64,000 bases of DNA, from assembly GCF_016342265.1 (NCBI RefSeq), contig NZ_JAEIOS010000012.1:186001-250000 (forward strand), written 5' to 3'. The stretch is from Corynebacterium meridianum. Lineage in GTDB: Bacteria; Actinomycetota; Actinomycetes; Mycobacteriales; Mycobacteriaceae. The notes under the pieces were generated by a model, which was not told the origin of the DNA, did not search any database, and saw only the letters and a program-made list of their open reading frames with translations. A program made the translations under genes and the position numbers. This document shows positions 39,701 to 47,391 of this stretch, piece after piece (within the stretch, counting starts at the first letter, position 1; every line of letters starts with the position of its first letter).

Positions 39701-40136
39701 GGACGAGGACGAGCTGCCGGGGCTGGGGGAGGAGGACATCCGCGGGCCCGAACTGGCACGGCTCAAGGAGGCCTTCCTCGCCAGCGCCTGGGCGCAGCGG
39801 ACACCTGCCCACGTGGAGCAGCCCTTCGAGATCACCATCGGCGGGCACGTCGTCCGCGGTCGGATGGACGCGGTGTTCCACGAGGGGGACGATCCCGCGC
39901 GGGGATGGATGGTCGTGGACTGGAAGACCGGGCGGCCGCCGACCGGCCGGGACCTCGATTCGGCGGTGGTTCAGCTGGCCGTCTACCGTCTCGCGTGGGC
40001 GCAGTTGCTGTCCAGGCGACTGGGGCACGGCATAGACCCCGCGGAGATCAGGGCGGCTTTCCACTACATCGGCCCCGACCACACCCTAGAGCCGGGTAAG
40101 CTACCAGACGCCGGGGAACTGGCGCGGTTGCTGTAG
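36729..40136 (+). CDS. adnB: AdnB subunit of the AdnAB helicase-nuclease
   Basis: A 1135-residue lead motor and nuclease of AdnAB. All helicase motifs are intact: Walker A AGAGAGKTE near residue 40, motif Ia TFTRKAA, motif II MLDEYQDTS near 283, motif III GDPMQSIYGWRGA, and motif V/VI VHKAKGLEWD and LTRSE. The C-terminal nuclease has GRMDAVFH, VVDWKTG near 1063 and QLAVYRLAW. Together with the degenerate AdnA motor, unwinding would depend on this subunit. ATG 36729 lies inside adnA. The K+ channel gene follows after 78 bp. Confidence 0.93.
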   Translation: MPAEKLSPVLLSRWLGQEHAPTDQQAAIIGADPGPLLVVAGAGAGKTETMAARVVWLVASGLAAPDQVLGLTFTRKAAQQLSQRIRARLATLAGIPRLRDLDPTGVLEHNLRAITPTVSTYDSYAGRLIGEYGLLLPVEPSARLITRTELFQIAWDLVGSYRGELPMETGRAHIVDTLLALAADMDNHMVDAAGIKEETDPFVNLFDELPPGPRQKEKLAQKTARIRERQLLRLALLPLVGQLRAELTRRNVITFGEQMSLAARLASTHPEVGYSQRRRFRVVMLDEYQDTSHAQRVLLSSLFGGTDPSLTVTAVGDPMQSIYGWRGATAANLTRFVTDFPRIDRHDPTAPPQPAPKMELVTSWRNPPEILTAANAVSRSVLGPANDPGRAVQPLRPRPGSPAGSLRLGWFADAASEIGWLADHLAADYADRRAGGETFTGAVLVRKRKHSAAIAAALGERGVPVEIVGLGGLLDIPEVADLVAFATMLVRPGDNRAALRILTGPYVGLGAADVLALAGRAANLTGRATGGSDSGRDDDRSRIPDAGEDIPNDPALARLRDIIAEALPAGDDTATAGLTDAVADLGEPERYSPEGLARLRRLASHLRHLRTRSLGHDLPEIFGDIERITGIRTEVLARTDPHADGAAGTVHLDRFHEHVASFAQIPGANLRSLLDHLALAREQEEGLEPGEVRVNADRVQILTVHKAKGLEWDTVAVLHADNRTYTDTSSPRVTVETWLTDITKVPATLRGDAREDATDSVGSPVLDTADVENRKDLENAMEEHRAQFRTALEEENTRLFYVALTRSERLLYVTGSGVSDTGTTAAPYVHLDAIRRDQPDTVAHWHEPEAQDPGTSTGPEPSTDGEAGAPDAVFPPEYLGARADAVRRGAELVRPAAVDPPAPGRDGDIEQLWEQEVTALIEEQRRLDTPVVDVEIGRELTASDLVAVSRDATAFARRLRRPVPFKPNTYAKRGTALHQWIEDRYGATALLDEDELPGLGEEDIRGPELARLKEAFLASAWAQRTPAHVEQPFEITIGGHVVRGRMDAVFHEGDDPARGWMVVDWKTGRPPTGRDLDSAVVQLAVYRLAWAQLLSRRLGHGIDPAEIRAAFHYIGPDHTLEPGKLPDAGELARLL

Positions 40137-40214
40137 GGTTCCCCACCGTCGGGTGGGCACGCCGCACAACCGGGACCCACCGGCACCGCGAGACGACCAG
40201 AACACGGAGACGAG

Positions 40215-41291
40215 ATGCGCAAGAGCTTCCGCGACCGGTTCCGCAGCGACACCGAACTCGATGATCTGCCCGATCACGCGCTGCTGAACATCATCCGCAT
40301 CCCGGGGCAGCGCTACTTCTCCCCGTGGACGCTGATCGCGCGCCGGGTGGTGTACGCACTGATCCTGCTCGCTCTCGTCGCGCTGATGGTCTACGCGGAC
40401 AAGGACGGCTACTCCGAGGACCTCACCTTCATCGACGCGGTCTACTACTCGGCGGTGTCGCTGTCCACGACCGGCTACGGCGACATCACCCCGGTGACCC
40501 AGAACGCCCGCCTGATCAACATCATCATCATCACCCCGATCCGGATCGCATTCCTGATCCTCCTGGTCGGTACCACCCTGTCCGTGCTCACGGAGGAAAC
40601 CCGCCGGGCACTGCAGATCCAGCGTTGGAGGAAGCGCATGCGCAACCACACCGTCGTCGTCGGCTACGGCACCAAGGGACGCTCCGCCGTCGCCGCACTC
40701 ATGGCCGACGGCACGCCACCCAGCCAGATCGTCGTCGTCGACACCGACCGGCACTCCCTCGACATGGCGTCGAGCCAGGGGCTGGTCACCGTGCACGGCT
40801 CCGCGACTAAGGCCGACGTCCTCAAACTCGCGGGTGTGACCCGGGCCCGGGCCGTCGTGGTGGCCCCGAACATGGACGACACCGCGGTCCTGGTCACCCT
40901 GAGCGTCCGGGAGATCGCCCCGGCCGCGACGATCGTGGCCAGTGTGCGCGAATCCGAGAACCTCCACCTGCTGAAGCAGTCCGGCGCGGACTCCGTGGTG
41001 ATCTCCTCCGAGACCGCCGGCCGCATGCTCGGTCTGGCCACCGTCACCCCGTCCGTCGTGGAGATGATGGAGGATCTGCTGTCCCCGGATGAGGGCTTCT
41101 CCATCGCCGAACGACTCGTCGGGGAGGACGAGGTCGGGGCGAACCCCCGGCACCTCGCGGACATCGTTCTCGGTGTCGTGCGATCAGGTGAGCTCTACCG
41201 CATCGACTCACCCGAGGCCGAGACCGTGGAACCGGGGGACCGGCTGCTGTTCGTGCGCCGCGTGTTCCGGGAGGACGTGTCGGGTCAGTGA
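40215..41291 (+). CDS. cglK: RCK-domain potassium channel (CglK-like)
   Basis: A 358-residue channel. Two transmembrane helices (about 41-60 and 103-124) flank the pore with the selectivity filter TTGYGD at residues 85-90. The cytoplasmic RCK/TrkA-N domain (about 143-280) has the nucleotide loop VVVGYGTKGRSA and acidic DTDRHS, and a TrkA-C-like domain follows. The architecture matches CglK of C. glutamicum, which is needed for K+ supply at low pH, and MthK of archaea. Inside the gene GGAGGA plus ATG 40638 would start a free RCK protein. GTG of nudC overlaps the stop. Confidence 0.9.
   Translation: MRKSFRDRFRSDTELDDLPDHALLNIIRIPGQRYFSPWTLIARRVVYALILLALVALMVYADKDGYSEDLTFIDAVYYSAVSLSTTGYGDITPVTQNARLINIIIITPIRIAFLILLVGTTLSVLTEETRRALQIQRWRKRMRNHTVVVGYGTKGRSAVAALMADGTPPSQIVVVDTDRHSLDMASSQGLVTVHGSATKADVLKLAGVTRARAVVVAPNMDDTAVLVTLSVREIAPAATIVASVRESENLHLLKQSGADSVVISSETAGRMLGLATVTPSVVEMMEDLLSPDEGFSIAERLVGEDEVGANPRHLADIVLGVVRSGELYRIDSPEAETVEPGDRLLFVRRVFREDVSGQ
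40627..40640 (+). promoter_or_regulatory. Internal ribosome site and start codon for a free RCK domain
   Basis: GGAGGA (40627-40632) stands 5 nt before the in-frame ATG 40638 (Met142), exactly at the border between the pore and the RCK domain. It would yield a soluble 217-residue RCK protein beginning MRNHTVVVGYG. MthK builds its gating ring from such internally initiated subunits. Confidence 0.6.
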
Positions 41292-42181
41292 CGGTCCAGG
41301 AAACAGACATCTCCACCGGGGATCCCGGAACCGTTGACGCGGTACCCGTAGTCCACGAGAACCACCTCTGCGTCACCACGCGTGACAGGGCGCTGATGGC
41401 CGAGGACCTCACCGCCGTCTACCTCACGACCGCGCAGCTCACCGCCCTCGGCGTACCCACCGACGGGCGGGTGCTGCTCGAGGTGGGCACCACCCGGGGA
41501 ACCGTCGACCGTGACTACGCCCTGCGCGTCGACGACGACGCGGCCGCGACCATCATGTCGCGGACATCGGCCACCCGCGCGGTCGCCCCGCGGGACCTCG
41601 AACGCCGGGCCTGGTCCCGGACCGTGGACCGGGCCGTCGCGGTCCTGCGAACCACCGAGAGAACACGCTTCGACCCCCGCGACGGATCGGTACTGACCTG
41701 GAACGACACCGGGAGCAGGGCCGTCAACGGCGCCGGTGCGGACTACTTCCCGCGCGTCGATCCGGCCGTCATCGGTCTGATCGAACTCGCCGGAACCGAC
41801 AGGGTGCTCCTCGCCCGCGACGCCAGGCGGGACTTCTTCTCGCTGGTGGCCGGATACGTGGAGCCGGGGGAGAGCCTGGAGCACGCCTTCGCCCGCGAGG
41901 TCGCGGAGGAGACCGGGCGCACCTGCCGGGACATCCGCTACGCAGGAAGCCAACCGTGGCCGATATCGGACTCGGTGATGATCGGATTCACCGCCGTCAC
42001 CGACGACGCCGATGCCCGGTGGGGCACCGACGGGGAACTCGCCGAGATCATCTGGGCCGGACCCGCCGACATCCTCGACGGGGTGGTTCCCATCGCCCCA
42101 CCCGGTTCCATCGCGCACCGCCTGATCATCGGGTGGGCCCGGGCGCGGGCGACCGCGGCCACGACGAACACCGAACACTGA
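41288..42181 (+). CDS. nudC: NAD(+) diphosphatase-like Nudix hydrolase (NudC family)
   Basis: A 297-residue Nudix protein. The Nudix box GYVEPGESLEHAFAREVAEETG is complete (near 190-211), and it is followed by SQPWPISDSVMIGF, the NudC-specific SQPWPxPxS array with the second Pro replaced by Ser. NudC hydrolyses NAD(H) and removes NAD caps from RNA. The zinc ribbon that normally precedes the Nudix domain has no Cys here (FDPRDGSVLTWNDTG). The GTG 41288 overlaps the channel stop (GTGA); uvrD2 follows after 15 bp. Confidence 0.87.
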   Translation: MTVQETDISTGDPGTVDAVPVVHENHLCVTTRDRALMAEDLTAVYLTTAQLTALGVPTDGRVLLEVGTTRGTVDRDYALRVDDDAAATIMSRTSATRAVAPRDLERRAWSRTVDRAVAVLRTTERTRFDPRDGSVLTWNDTGSRAVNGAGADYFPRVDPAVIGLIELAGTDRVLLARDARRDFFSLVAGYVEPGESLEHAFAREVAEETGRTCRDIRYAGSQPWPISDSVMIGFTAVTDDADARWGTDGELAEIIWAGPADILDGVVPIAPPGSIAHRLIIGWARARATAATTNTEH

Positions 42182-42196
42182 CCCCGGAGGCACCCC

Positions 42197-44263
42197 TTGG
42201 CGATCAACCTGGACGAACTCGACCCGGACCAGCGCGTGGCCGCGACCGCGCCCCGCGGTCCGGTCTGCATCCTCGCCGGCGCCGGGACCGGCAAGACCCG
42301 CACCATCACCTACCGCATCGCGCACCTCATCGACCAGGGCTTCGTCGGCCCGAACCGGGTGCTCGCGGTGACCTTCACCGCCCGGGCCGCGGGTGAGATG
42401 CGGCACCGGCTCGCCCGCATGGGCATCGGTGGTGTCCAGGCCCGCACCTTCCACGCCGCGGCGCGGCGCCAGCTGCGGTACTTCTGGCCGCAGGTCGCCG
42501 GCGACCTGCCGTGGCGGCTGCTGGACAACAAGTTCCCGCTCGTCGGGCGGGCCACCCGCAGCGTCGGGGTGGACTCGAGCACAGAGACCGTGCGAGACAT
42601 CCTGGGTGAGATCGAGTGGGCCAAGGCCTCGCTGGTCACCCCGGACGCCTACGCACAGGCGATCGCCGGAACACAGCGCACCCCGCCCGTGGACGCGGAG
42701 AAGGTCGCGGAGGTCTACCGCCGCTACGAGCAGGCTAAGACCTCGGAGGAGGGGATGCTCCTCGACTTCGATGATCTCCTCCTGCACACCGCCGCCGCCC
42801 TGGAGAACGCCCCCGCCGTCGCGGAGGAGTTCCACGAGCAGTACCGCAGCTTCGTCGTCGACGAGTACCAGGACGTCACCCCGCTGCAGCAGCGGGTCCT
42901 CGACGCGTGGCTCGGGGACCGCGACGACCTCACCGTCGTCGGGGACGCGAACCAGACCATCTACTCCTTCACCGGCGCCACCCCGGACTTCCTGCTCAAC
43001 TTCACCCGGAAGTACCCCGACGCCACCCTGACCCGACTCGAGCGGGACTACCGCTCCACCCCGCAGGTCACCCGGCTGGCGAACGCGGTGATCGGCCGGG
43101 CGAAGGGACGCGTGGCCGGTACCCGGCTCGAACTCACCGGGATGCGGGATCCGGGGCCGGAACCGGAGTTCTCCGTCCACGACGACGAACCCGCGGAGGC
43201 CGCCGCCGTGGCGAAGAAGATCGCGGAGCTCATCGACTCCGGGACGCCGCCGTCCGAGATCGCGGTACTCTACCGCATCAACGCCCAGTCCGCCGTGTTC
43301 GAGCAGGCGCTCTCCGACGTCGGGATCGTCTACCAGGTCCGTGGCGGCGAGGGCTTCTTCAACCGGACCGAGGTCCGCAAAGCCATCTCCGAGCTCGTGC
43401 GCGCCGCGCAGCGTGACGATCTCCCCGACGAGGCCGTCGGCCCCGGGCTCCGCGTCGTCGCGCGCGCCGTCCTCGCGCCCCTCGGTCTCACCCCGGAGGA
43501 ACCGGAGGGTGCCCAGGCCAGGGAACGGTGGCAGTCCCTCAACGCCCTCGTGGAGCTCGTCCACGAGCTCGGCCTCGCCACCCCGGACCTGGACATGAAC
43601 GGACTGCTCGTGCAGCTGAAGAACCGGGCCGAGGCCAAGCACCCGCCGACGGTGCAGGGGGTGACCCTCGCGTCGCTGCACGCGGCGAAGGGGCTGGAGT
43701 GGAACGCCGTGTTCCTCGTCGGTCTCGTCGAGAACACCCTGCCCATCAGTCACGCGATCAAGGCCGGGGACCACCAGATCGAGGAGGAACGACGACTGTT
43801 CTACGTCGGCGTCACCCGCGCCCGGACCCATCTCTTCTGCTCCTGGGCACTCGCCCGACAGGAGGGCGGCAGGAAGTCGCGTAAACGGACCCGGTTCCTC
43901 GACGGGATCGTCACCGACCCGGAGCCGGTGGAACGGGGATCCTCCCGGAACCGCCCGAAACGGTGCCGGGTGTGCGGCTCCCCGCTGCAGAGCCCGCAGG
44001 AGAAGGTTCTGCGCCGCTGCATCGACTGTCCGGGTGGCGCGGACGACGGGATCTTCGAGCAGCTGCGCGCCTGGCGGGCGGAGACCGCACGGGAGGATCA
44101 GGTTCCCGCGTACATCGTGTTCTCCGACGCGACCCTCATGGCCATCGCCGAGGCCATGCCCGCCGATGAGCGGGAACTCCTCGGGGTAAGTGGCGTCGGC
44201 CCGGTGAAGGTGGACAAGTACGGCGGCCAGGTGCTGGCCATCATCAACGGCACCCTCGACTGA
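42197..44263 (+). CDS. uvrD2: ATP-dependent DNA helicase UvrD2
   Basis: A 688-residue superfamily 1A helicase. Motifs: Walker [11 protein letters not shown] near residue 28, [39 protein letters not shown] and GVTRAR. The mycobacterial-type C-terminus is present: the tetracysteine CRVCGS...CIDCP (CxxC-N14-CxxC, near 589-610) and then an HRDC domain (about 615-688). UvrD2 is essential in mycobacteria, with the tetracysteine needed for unwinding. It starts with TTG 42197 behind a strong CCGGAGG. It ends the AdnAB-channel-NudC-UvrD2 series and is convergent with the next gene (3 bp). Confidence 0.94.
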   Translation: MAINLDELDPDQRVAATAPRGPVCILAGAGTGKTRTITYRIAHLIDQGFVGPNRVLAVTFTARAAGEMRHRLARMGIGGVQARTFHAAARRQLRYFWPQVAGDLPWRLLDNKFPLVGRATRSVGVDSSTETVRDILGEIEWAKASLVTPDAYAQAIAGTQRTPPVDAEKVAEVYRRYEQAKTSEEGMLLDFDDLLLHTAAALENAPAVAEEFHEQYRSFVVDEYQDVTPLQQRVLDAWLGDRDDLTVVGDANQTIYSFTGATPDFLLNFTRKYPDATLTRLERDYRSTPQVTRLANAVIGRAKGRVAGTRLELTGMRDPGPEPEFSVHDDEPAEAAAVAKKIAELIDSGTPPSEIAVLYRINAQSAVFEQALSDVGIVYQVRGGEGFFNRTEVRKAISELVRAAQRDDLPDEAVGPGLRVVARAVLAPLGLTPEEPEGAQARERWQSLNALVELVHELGLATPDLDMNGLLVQLKNRAEAKHPPTVQGVTLASLHAAKGLEWNAVFLVGLVENTLPISHAIKAGDHQIEEERRLFYVGVTRARTHLFCSWALARQEGGRKSRKRTRFLDGIVTDPEPVERGSSRNRPKRCRVCGSPLQSPQEKVLRRCIDCPGGADDGIFEQLRAWRAETAREDQVPAYIVFSDATLMAIAEAMPADERELLGVSGVGPVKVDKYGGQVLAIINGTLD

Positions 44264-44266
44264 CCT

Positions 44267-45139
44267 TCACCGGTGCGCAGCTGACCAGCACTCCGGGCAG
44301 TGCGGATGCGTCCCGTAGCGGACCGAACCGGTCGTGAGCCGGTGTGGATCGACGGTGAGCACCGTTCCCACGGAGAGGAACCCACGGTCGGGTCCCGGGG
44401 CCGGGGCCGTGACACCCGCACAGCGGAGAACCAGCGCTGCGGCGGACGTGACCGCCGTGTGCAGGACAACGGGATCCGGGGGCAACCAGCCGCCGTCCCC
44501 GAACCGGAACGTATCCCGCGGGCCGTCAGGATCGGTGTCGCACTGATGCAGTCGCAGGCAGAGCGGGCACGGCCCCTCTCCCCGTAGGCGGAGCGGCCCC
44601 AGGACCACCCGGCCGTCCACGACGGTCACGGGAATGACGTCCCCGCCCCGCTGCAGGATCGGAAGCGCCAGTCCGGGCAACTCGTCCGGGGCTCCCGTGA
44701 CCACCACCGGGGAACCGGGGGCGAAGGTGCGGAGGAAACCGCCGGGCCGTTCACCGGGGAGCCGCCCGGACACCTCGACGCCGTGTTCCACAAGGAGATC
44801 ACGAACACCGTCTGCGAGGGGATTCTCACCGAGCACACCGATCCGGTGGGTCACACCGCGCACGGGGACGAGAACGCCGTATCCGAGGAGTTCATCGATC
44901 AGGGTGGCGGTTTCCGCAGGTGCGACACCCGCTTCGACGAGTGCCTCGGTGAGTTCCCCGTCGGTCACGGGGGAGCGGGTGTCGGTGAGGAGCGAGTGGA
45001 CGCGCCGGGTCGTCTCCGGGGTGAGGGTGTCGATGACTCCGGCCCAGGCGGAGTCGACACCGAACTGGAGCGCTCCGTTGCGGCGTAGGTGGAGGCCGAC
45101 CGTGGGAGCCAGCTGGATGAGAGTTCCGATTTCGGGCAT
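44267..45139 (-). CDS. Orphan cyclodehydratase-like (TOMM leader-binding type) protein
   Basis: A 290-residue protein like the leader-peptide-binding/ThiF-like half of azole-forming cyclodehydratases. A winged-helix-like N-terminus (about 1-90), then a Rossmann-like strand (HRIGVLGENPLADGVRDLL), then two Cys pairs (CPLCLRLHQC and CPEC) that suit one zinc ion. M. tuberculosis has a counterpart in the same place (Rv3196). No YcaO protein, dehydrogenase or precursor peptide is seen nearby, so it likely has another role. GAGG lies 6 nt before ATG 45139. It is convergent with uvrD2 and divergent from the M48-like gene. Confidence 0.55.
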   Translation of the reverse strand: MPEIGTLIQLAPTVGLHLRRNGALQFGVDSAWAGVIDTLTPETTRRVHSLLTDTRSPVTDGELTEALVEAGVAPAETATLIDELLGYGVLVPVRGVTHRIGVLGENPLADGVRDLLVEHGVEVSGRLPGERPGGFLRTFAPGSPVVVTGAPDELPGLALPILQRGGDVIPVTVVDGRVVLGPLRLRGEGPCPLCLRLHQCDTDPDGPRDTFRFGDGGWLPPDPVVLHTAVTSAAALVLRCAGVTAPAPGPDRGFLSVGTVLTVDPHRLTTGSVRYGTHPHCPECWSAAHR

Positions 45140-45207
45140 GGGGTACCTCGGGATCGTGGTTGTCCACAGGTCGCATCACGGTGACGGTGCGACCCCTGCA
45201 TCACAGA

Positions 45208-45213
45208 TAGACT
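45208..45213 (+). promoter_or_regulatory. -10 element for the YgjP-like metallopeptidase gene
   Basis: TAGACT ends 8 nt before ATG 45222, which lacks a ribosome site; a leaderless or near-leaderless transcript is likely. Confidence 0.45.
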
Positions 45214-45221
45214 CTGTTTCC

Positions 45222-45743
45222 ATGGCCGACCGTTCCACACTCCCTGAGATCCAGGTGATCCGATCCACCCGCCGCACGAGGACGGTCTCCGGCCGGATCG
45301 TCGACGGGAGGATCGTCGTGCGGATTCCTGCGCGTCTCACCGCGGAGCAGGAGGCCGAGGCCGTCGCGGACATCGTCGCGAAGGTGCGGCGGCGGTCCAC
45401 ATCGGTGCACACCGGGGATTCGGAACTCGAGGCCCGCGCCCTGGAGCTGAACAAGCGGCTTCTCGAGGGGCGCGCCACCTTCAGCTCCGTGCGGTGGGTG
45501 GGCAATCAGACGCGCCGCTGGGGTTCCTGTAGCCCGGACACCGGGGAGATCCGCATCACCGACCGGCTCCGGGAGGTCCCCGGATACGTGCTCGACGCGG
45601 TTCTCGTGCACGAGCTCACGCACACCTTCATCCACTCGGGGCACGATGCGTCCTTCTGGGAGTGGGCGGACCGCGCACCGCACGCGGAGCGGGCGAAAGG
45701 GTATCTCGAGGCGTACCAGCGTTTCGGGGGCACCGGAGAGTGA
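45222..45743 (+). CDS. YgjP-like (DUF45) zinc metallopeptidase
   Basis: A 173-residue M48-like protein. The zinc motif VLVHELTHTFIHSGHDASFW (HExxH plus downstream His) and the preceding RRWGSCSPDTGEIRI strand define the YgjP family. Substrates are unknown. It starts at ATG 45222 (MADRSTLPEIQV); the much longer open frame upstream is antisense to the neighbouring gene. A hairpin terminator begins within its stop codon. Confidence 0.87.
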   Translation: MADRSTLPEIQVIRSTRRTRTVSGRIVDGRIVVRIPARLTAEQEAEAVADIVAKVRRRSTSVHTGDSELEARALELNKRLLEGRATFSSVRWVGNQTRRWGSCSPDTGEIRITDRLREVPGYVLDAVLVHELTHTFIHSGHDASFWEWADRAPHAERAKGYLEAYQRFGGTGE

Positions 45744-45773
45744 ACCCGCGGCGGGAACCGCCACGGGTTCACT
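45739..45773. terminator. Bidirectional hairpin terminator
   Basis: AGTGAACCCG (45739-45748) pairs with CGGGTTCACT (45764-45773). It covers the stop codon of the metallopeptidase gene and serves two convergent genes. Confidence 0.7.
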
Positions 45774-45785
45774 CAGAGAGCGGGA

Positions 45786-47243
45786 TCAGGAGTTCCGCCT
45801 GCCGTTCCCGTCGTCGTCTGAATCTCCGGCGTCGGGGGAATCGTTCCCGGAATCATCGCCGGGAGCGGTGTCGTCCGTTGAATCCCCCTTGCCCGCCTCC
45901 TCGGCGAGCATCTTCTCCAGGGCGTCGATCTCCGCGATGGGATCGAAGTCCTCGGCACCACCCTCGTCGAGCAGCCCGTCGATGAATTCCGCGGAGTTCT
46001 CCAGGTCGGAGGCCACCGGCAGGAAATCGGGGTGGTCCCAGACCGCGTCGCGACGCTTGACTCCCACGGCGACCTCCACGCGGCGCCACAGCTCCATCGC
46101 CTCGGCGACCTTGGGGGCGGCGAACTCGATGCCGACGACCTTGGAGAACGCCTGCTCCGCGGAGCCGCCCGTGGCGCGGCGCCGACGCCACGCCTCATTC
46201 ATCGCCGCGGTGGAGGGGATCCGGTCGCCGATGGCCTCGGTCACCACGAGTTCGACCCAGCCCTCGACGAGCGCGAGCATCGTCTCCAGTCGGGATGCGG
46301 CCGCCGCGTTGCGGGAGGAGATCTTCGGCGAGAGGTCCATGCCCTGCAGGCGCTGCATCGCGTCCTGTATCTGTGTCGGATCGCCGCTCTCCAGGTTGAG
46401 TTCCCGGGCGGCCTCCTCGATGTGGGAGGTGTCGATCACGAGGCCCGCGGCGTACTCCTCGACGGAGGACACGAGGCGCTCGACCAGCCACGGAACGTGC
46501 CTGAACAGGCGCTGGCGCGCGGCCTCCCGGACGCAGAGGTAGACGAGTGCCTCCTGTCCCGGAACGTCAAGACCCTTCGACATCTCCTGAAGATGGACCG
46601 GGAGGACCGCGGTGACCCCCGCCGGGGCGACCGGGAGACCGAAATCGGACCCGGTCAGCGCCTGGCGGGCGAGATCACCCAGGGCGTTGCCGAGCTGCAT
46701 CCCGAAGTTCATGCCCGACATCTGATTCATCATCTGCAGCATGGGCCCGATCATCTGCCGCGCCTCCTCCGGCAGCGACTCCAGCTGGGCCTCATTCATC
46801 CGCTCCGCGACGGGGGTGACCATCCGCTTCCACACCGGGAGGGTCTGCTCCAACCAGGTTTCCGCGTTCCAGGCCTCGACCCGGCCTGAGGCGGTGGGCA
46901 GTTCGGTGGCGTCATCGAGCCAGAGTTCCGCGAGCCGCACCGCGTCGGTGACTGCGGTGACCTGGTTGGCGGGCACCGGTCGGACGCGACCGATCTGCTG
47001 GCGGGCGATCCGTTCGGCGAGGGCGTAATTCACGGCCCCCTGGCCCTCGGGAGAGCTCATGGACGATCCCATGCCGGACAGCATCTGGCCGAACTGGTTG
47101 AGCATGTCGCCCAGGCCACCGCCCATGCTGCCCCCGCCCATGCCCGGACCGAAGCTGAAGAAACCGAAGTTGTTCTGACCGTCGTTGCGGTCGTCATCGT
47201 CATCATCGTCACCGGGTCGGAAGCCAAAACCATGGTTGTTCAT
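45786..47243 (-). CDS. Zinc-dependent metalloprotease-family protein (DUF2342)
   Basis: A 485-residue cytoplasmic protein of the actinobacterial DUF2342/COG5282 family. It has a Gly/Met-rich N-terminus with a run of eight Asp (11-18), an alpha-helical core with QEALVYLCVREAARQRLFRHVPWL, and an acidic C-terminal tail. In relatives I recall EAAHxRLF at the core motif; here His is replaced by Arg (EAARQRLF), so metal binding is uncertain. Minus-strand TAGGTT ends 6 nt before ATG 47243 and suggests leaderless expression. Divergent from the PDZ-Lon protease gene (148 bp between), as in mycobacteria. Confidence 0.8.
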   Translation of the reverse strand: MNNHGFGFRPGDDDDDDDRNDGQNNFGFFSFGPGMGGGSMGGGLGDMLNQFGQMLSGMGSSMSSPEGQGAVNYALAERIARQQIGRVRPVPANQVTAVTDAVRLAELWLDDATELPTASGRVEAWNAETWLEQTLPVWKRMVTPVAERMNEAQLESLPEEARQMIGPMLQMMNQMSGMNFGMQLGNALGDLARQALTGSDFGLPVAPAGVTAVLPVHLQEMSKGLDVPGQEALVYLCVREAARQRLFRHVPWLVERLVSSVEEYAAGLVIDTSHIEEAARELNLESGDPTQIQDAMQRLQGMDLSPKISSRNAAAASRLETMLALVEGWVELVVTEAIGDRIPSTAAMNEAWRRRRATGGSAEQAFSKVVGIEFAAPKVAEAMELWRRVEVAVGVKRRDAVWDHPDFLPVASDLENSAEFIDGLLDEGGAEDFDPIAEIDALEKMLAEEAGKGDSTDDTAPGDDSGNDSPDAGDSDDDGNGRRNS

Positions 47244-47249
47244 GGCTCC

Positions 47250-47255
47250 AACCTA
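47250..47255 (-). promoter_or_regulatory. -10 element for the leaderless DUF2342 gene
   Basis: Minus-strand TAGGTT ends 6 nt before ATG 47243. Confidence 0.5.
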
Positions 47256-47377
47256 CCGGCGGCTGTGAGAGCTTCGCCATGACAGGGACAACGCTCTGAG
47301 CGAACAACGCGGGCGGGCGGACGACCGGCGCTGTGATCGTCTTCCGGCGGCAAGCGGGGGTCGTCGGTGCGGGGCTG

Positions 47378-47383
47378 TATCGT
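47378..47383 (+). promoter_or_regulatory. -10 element for the PDZ-Lon protease gene
   Basis: TATCGT ends 8 nt before GTG 47392, consistent with leaderless or near-leaderless start. Confidence 0.45.
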
Positions 47384-47391
47384 TGGTAGGC

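Noticed and set aside
41285..43831. Minus-strand open frame of 848 codons
   Set aside because: Antisense of nudC and uvrD2, low complexity, no motif.
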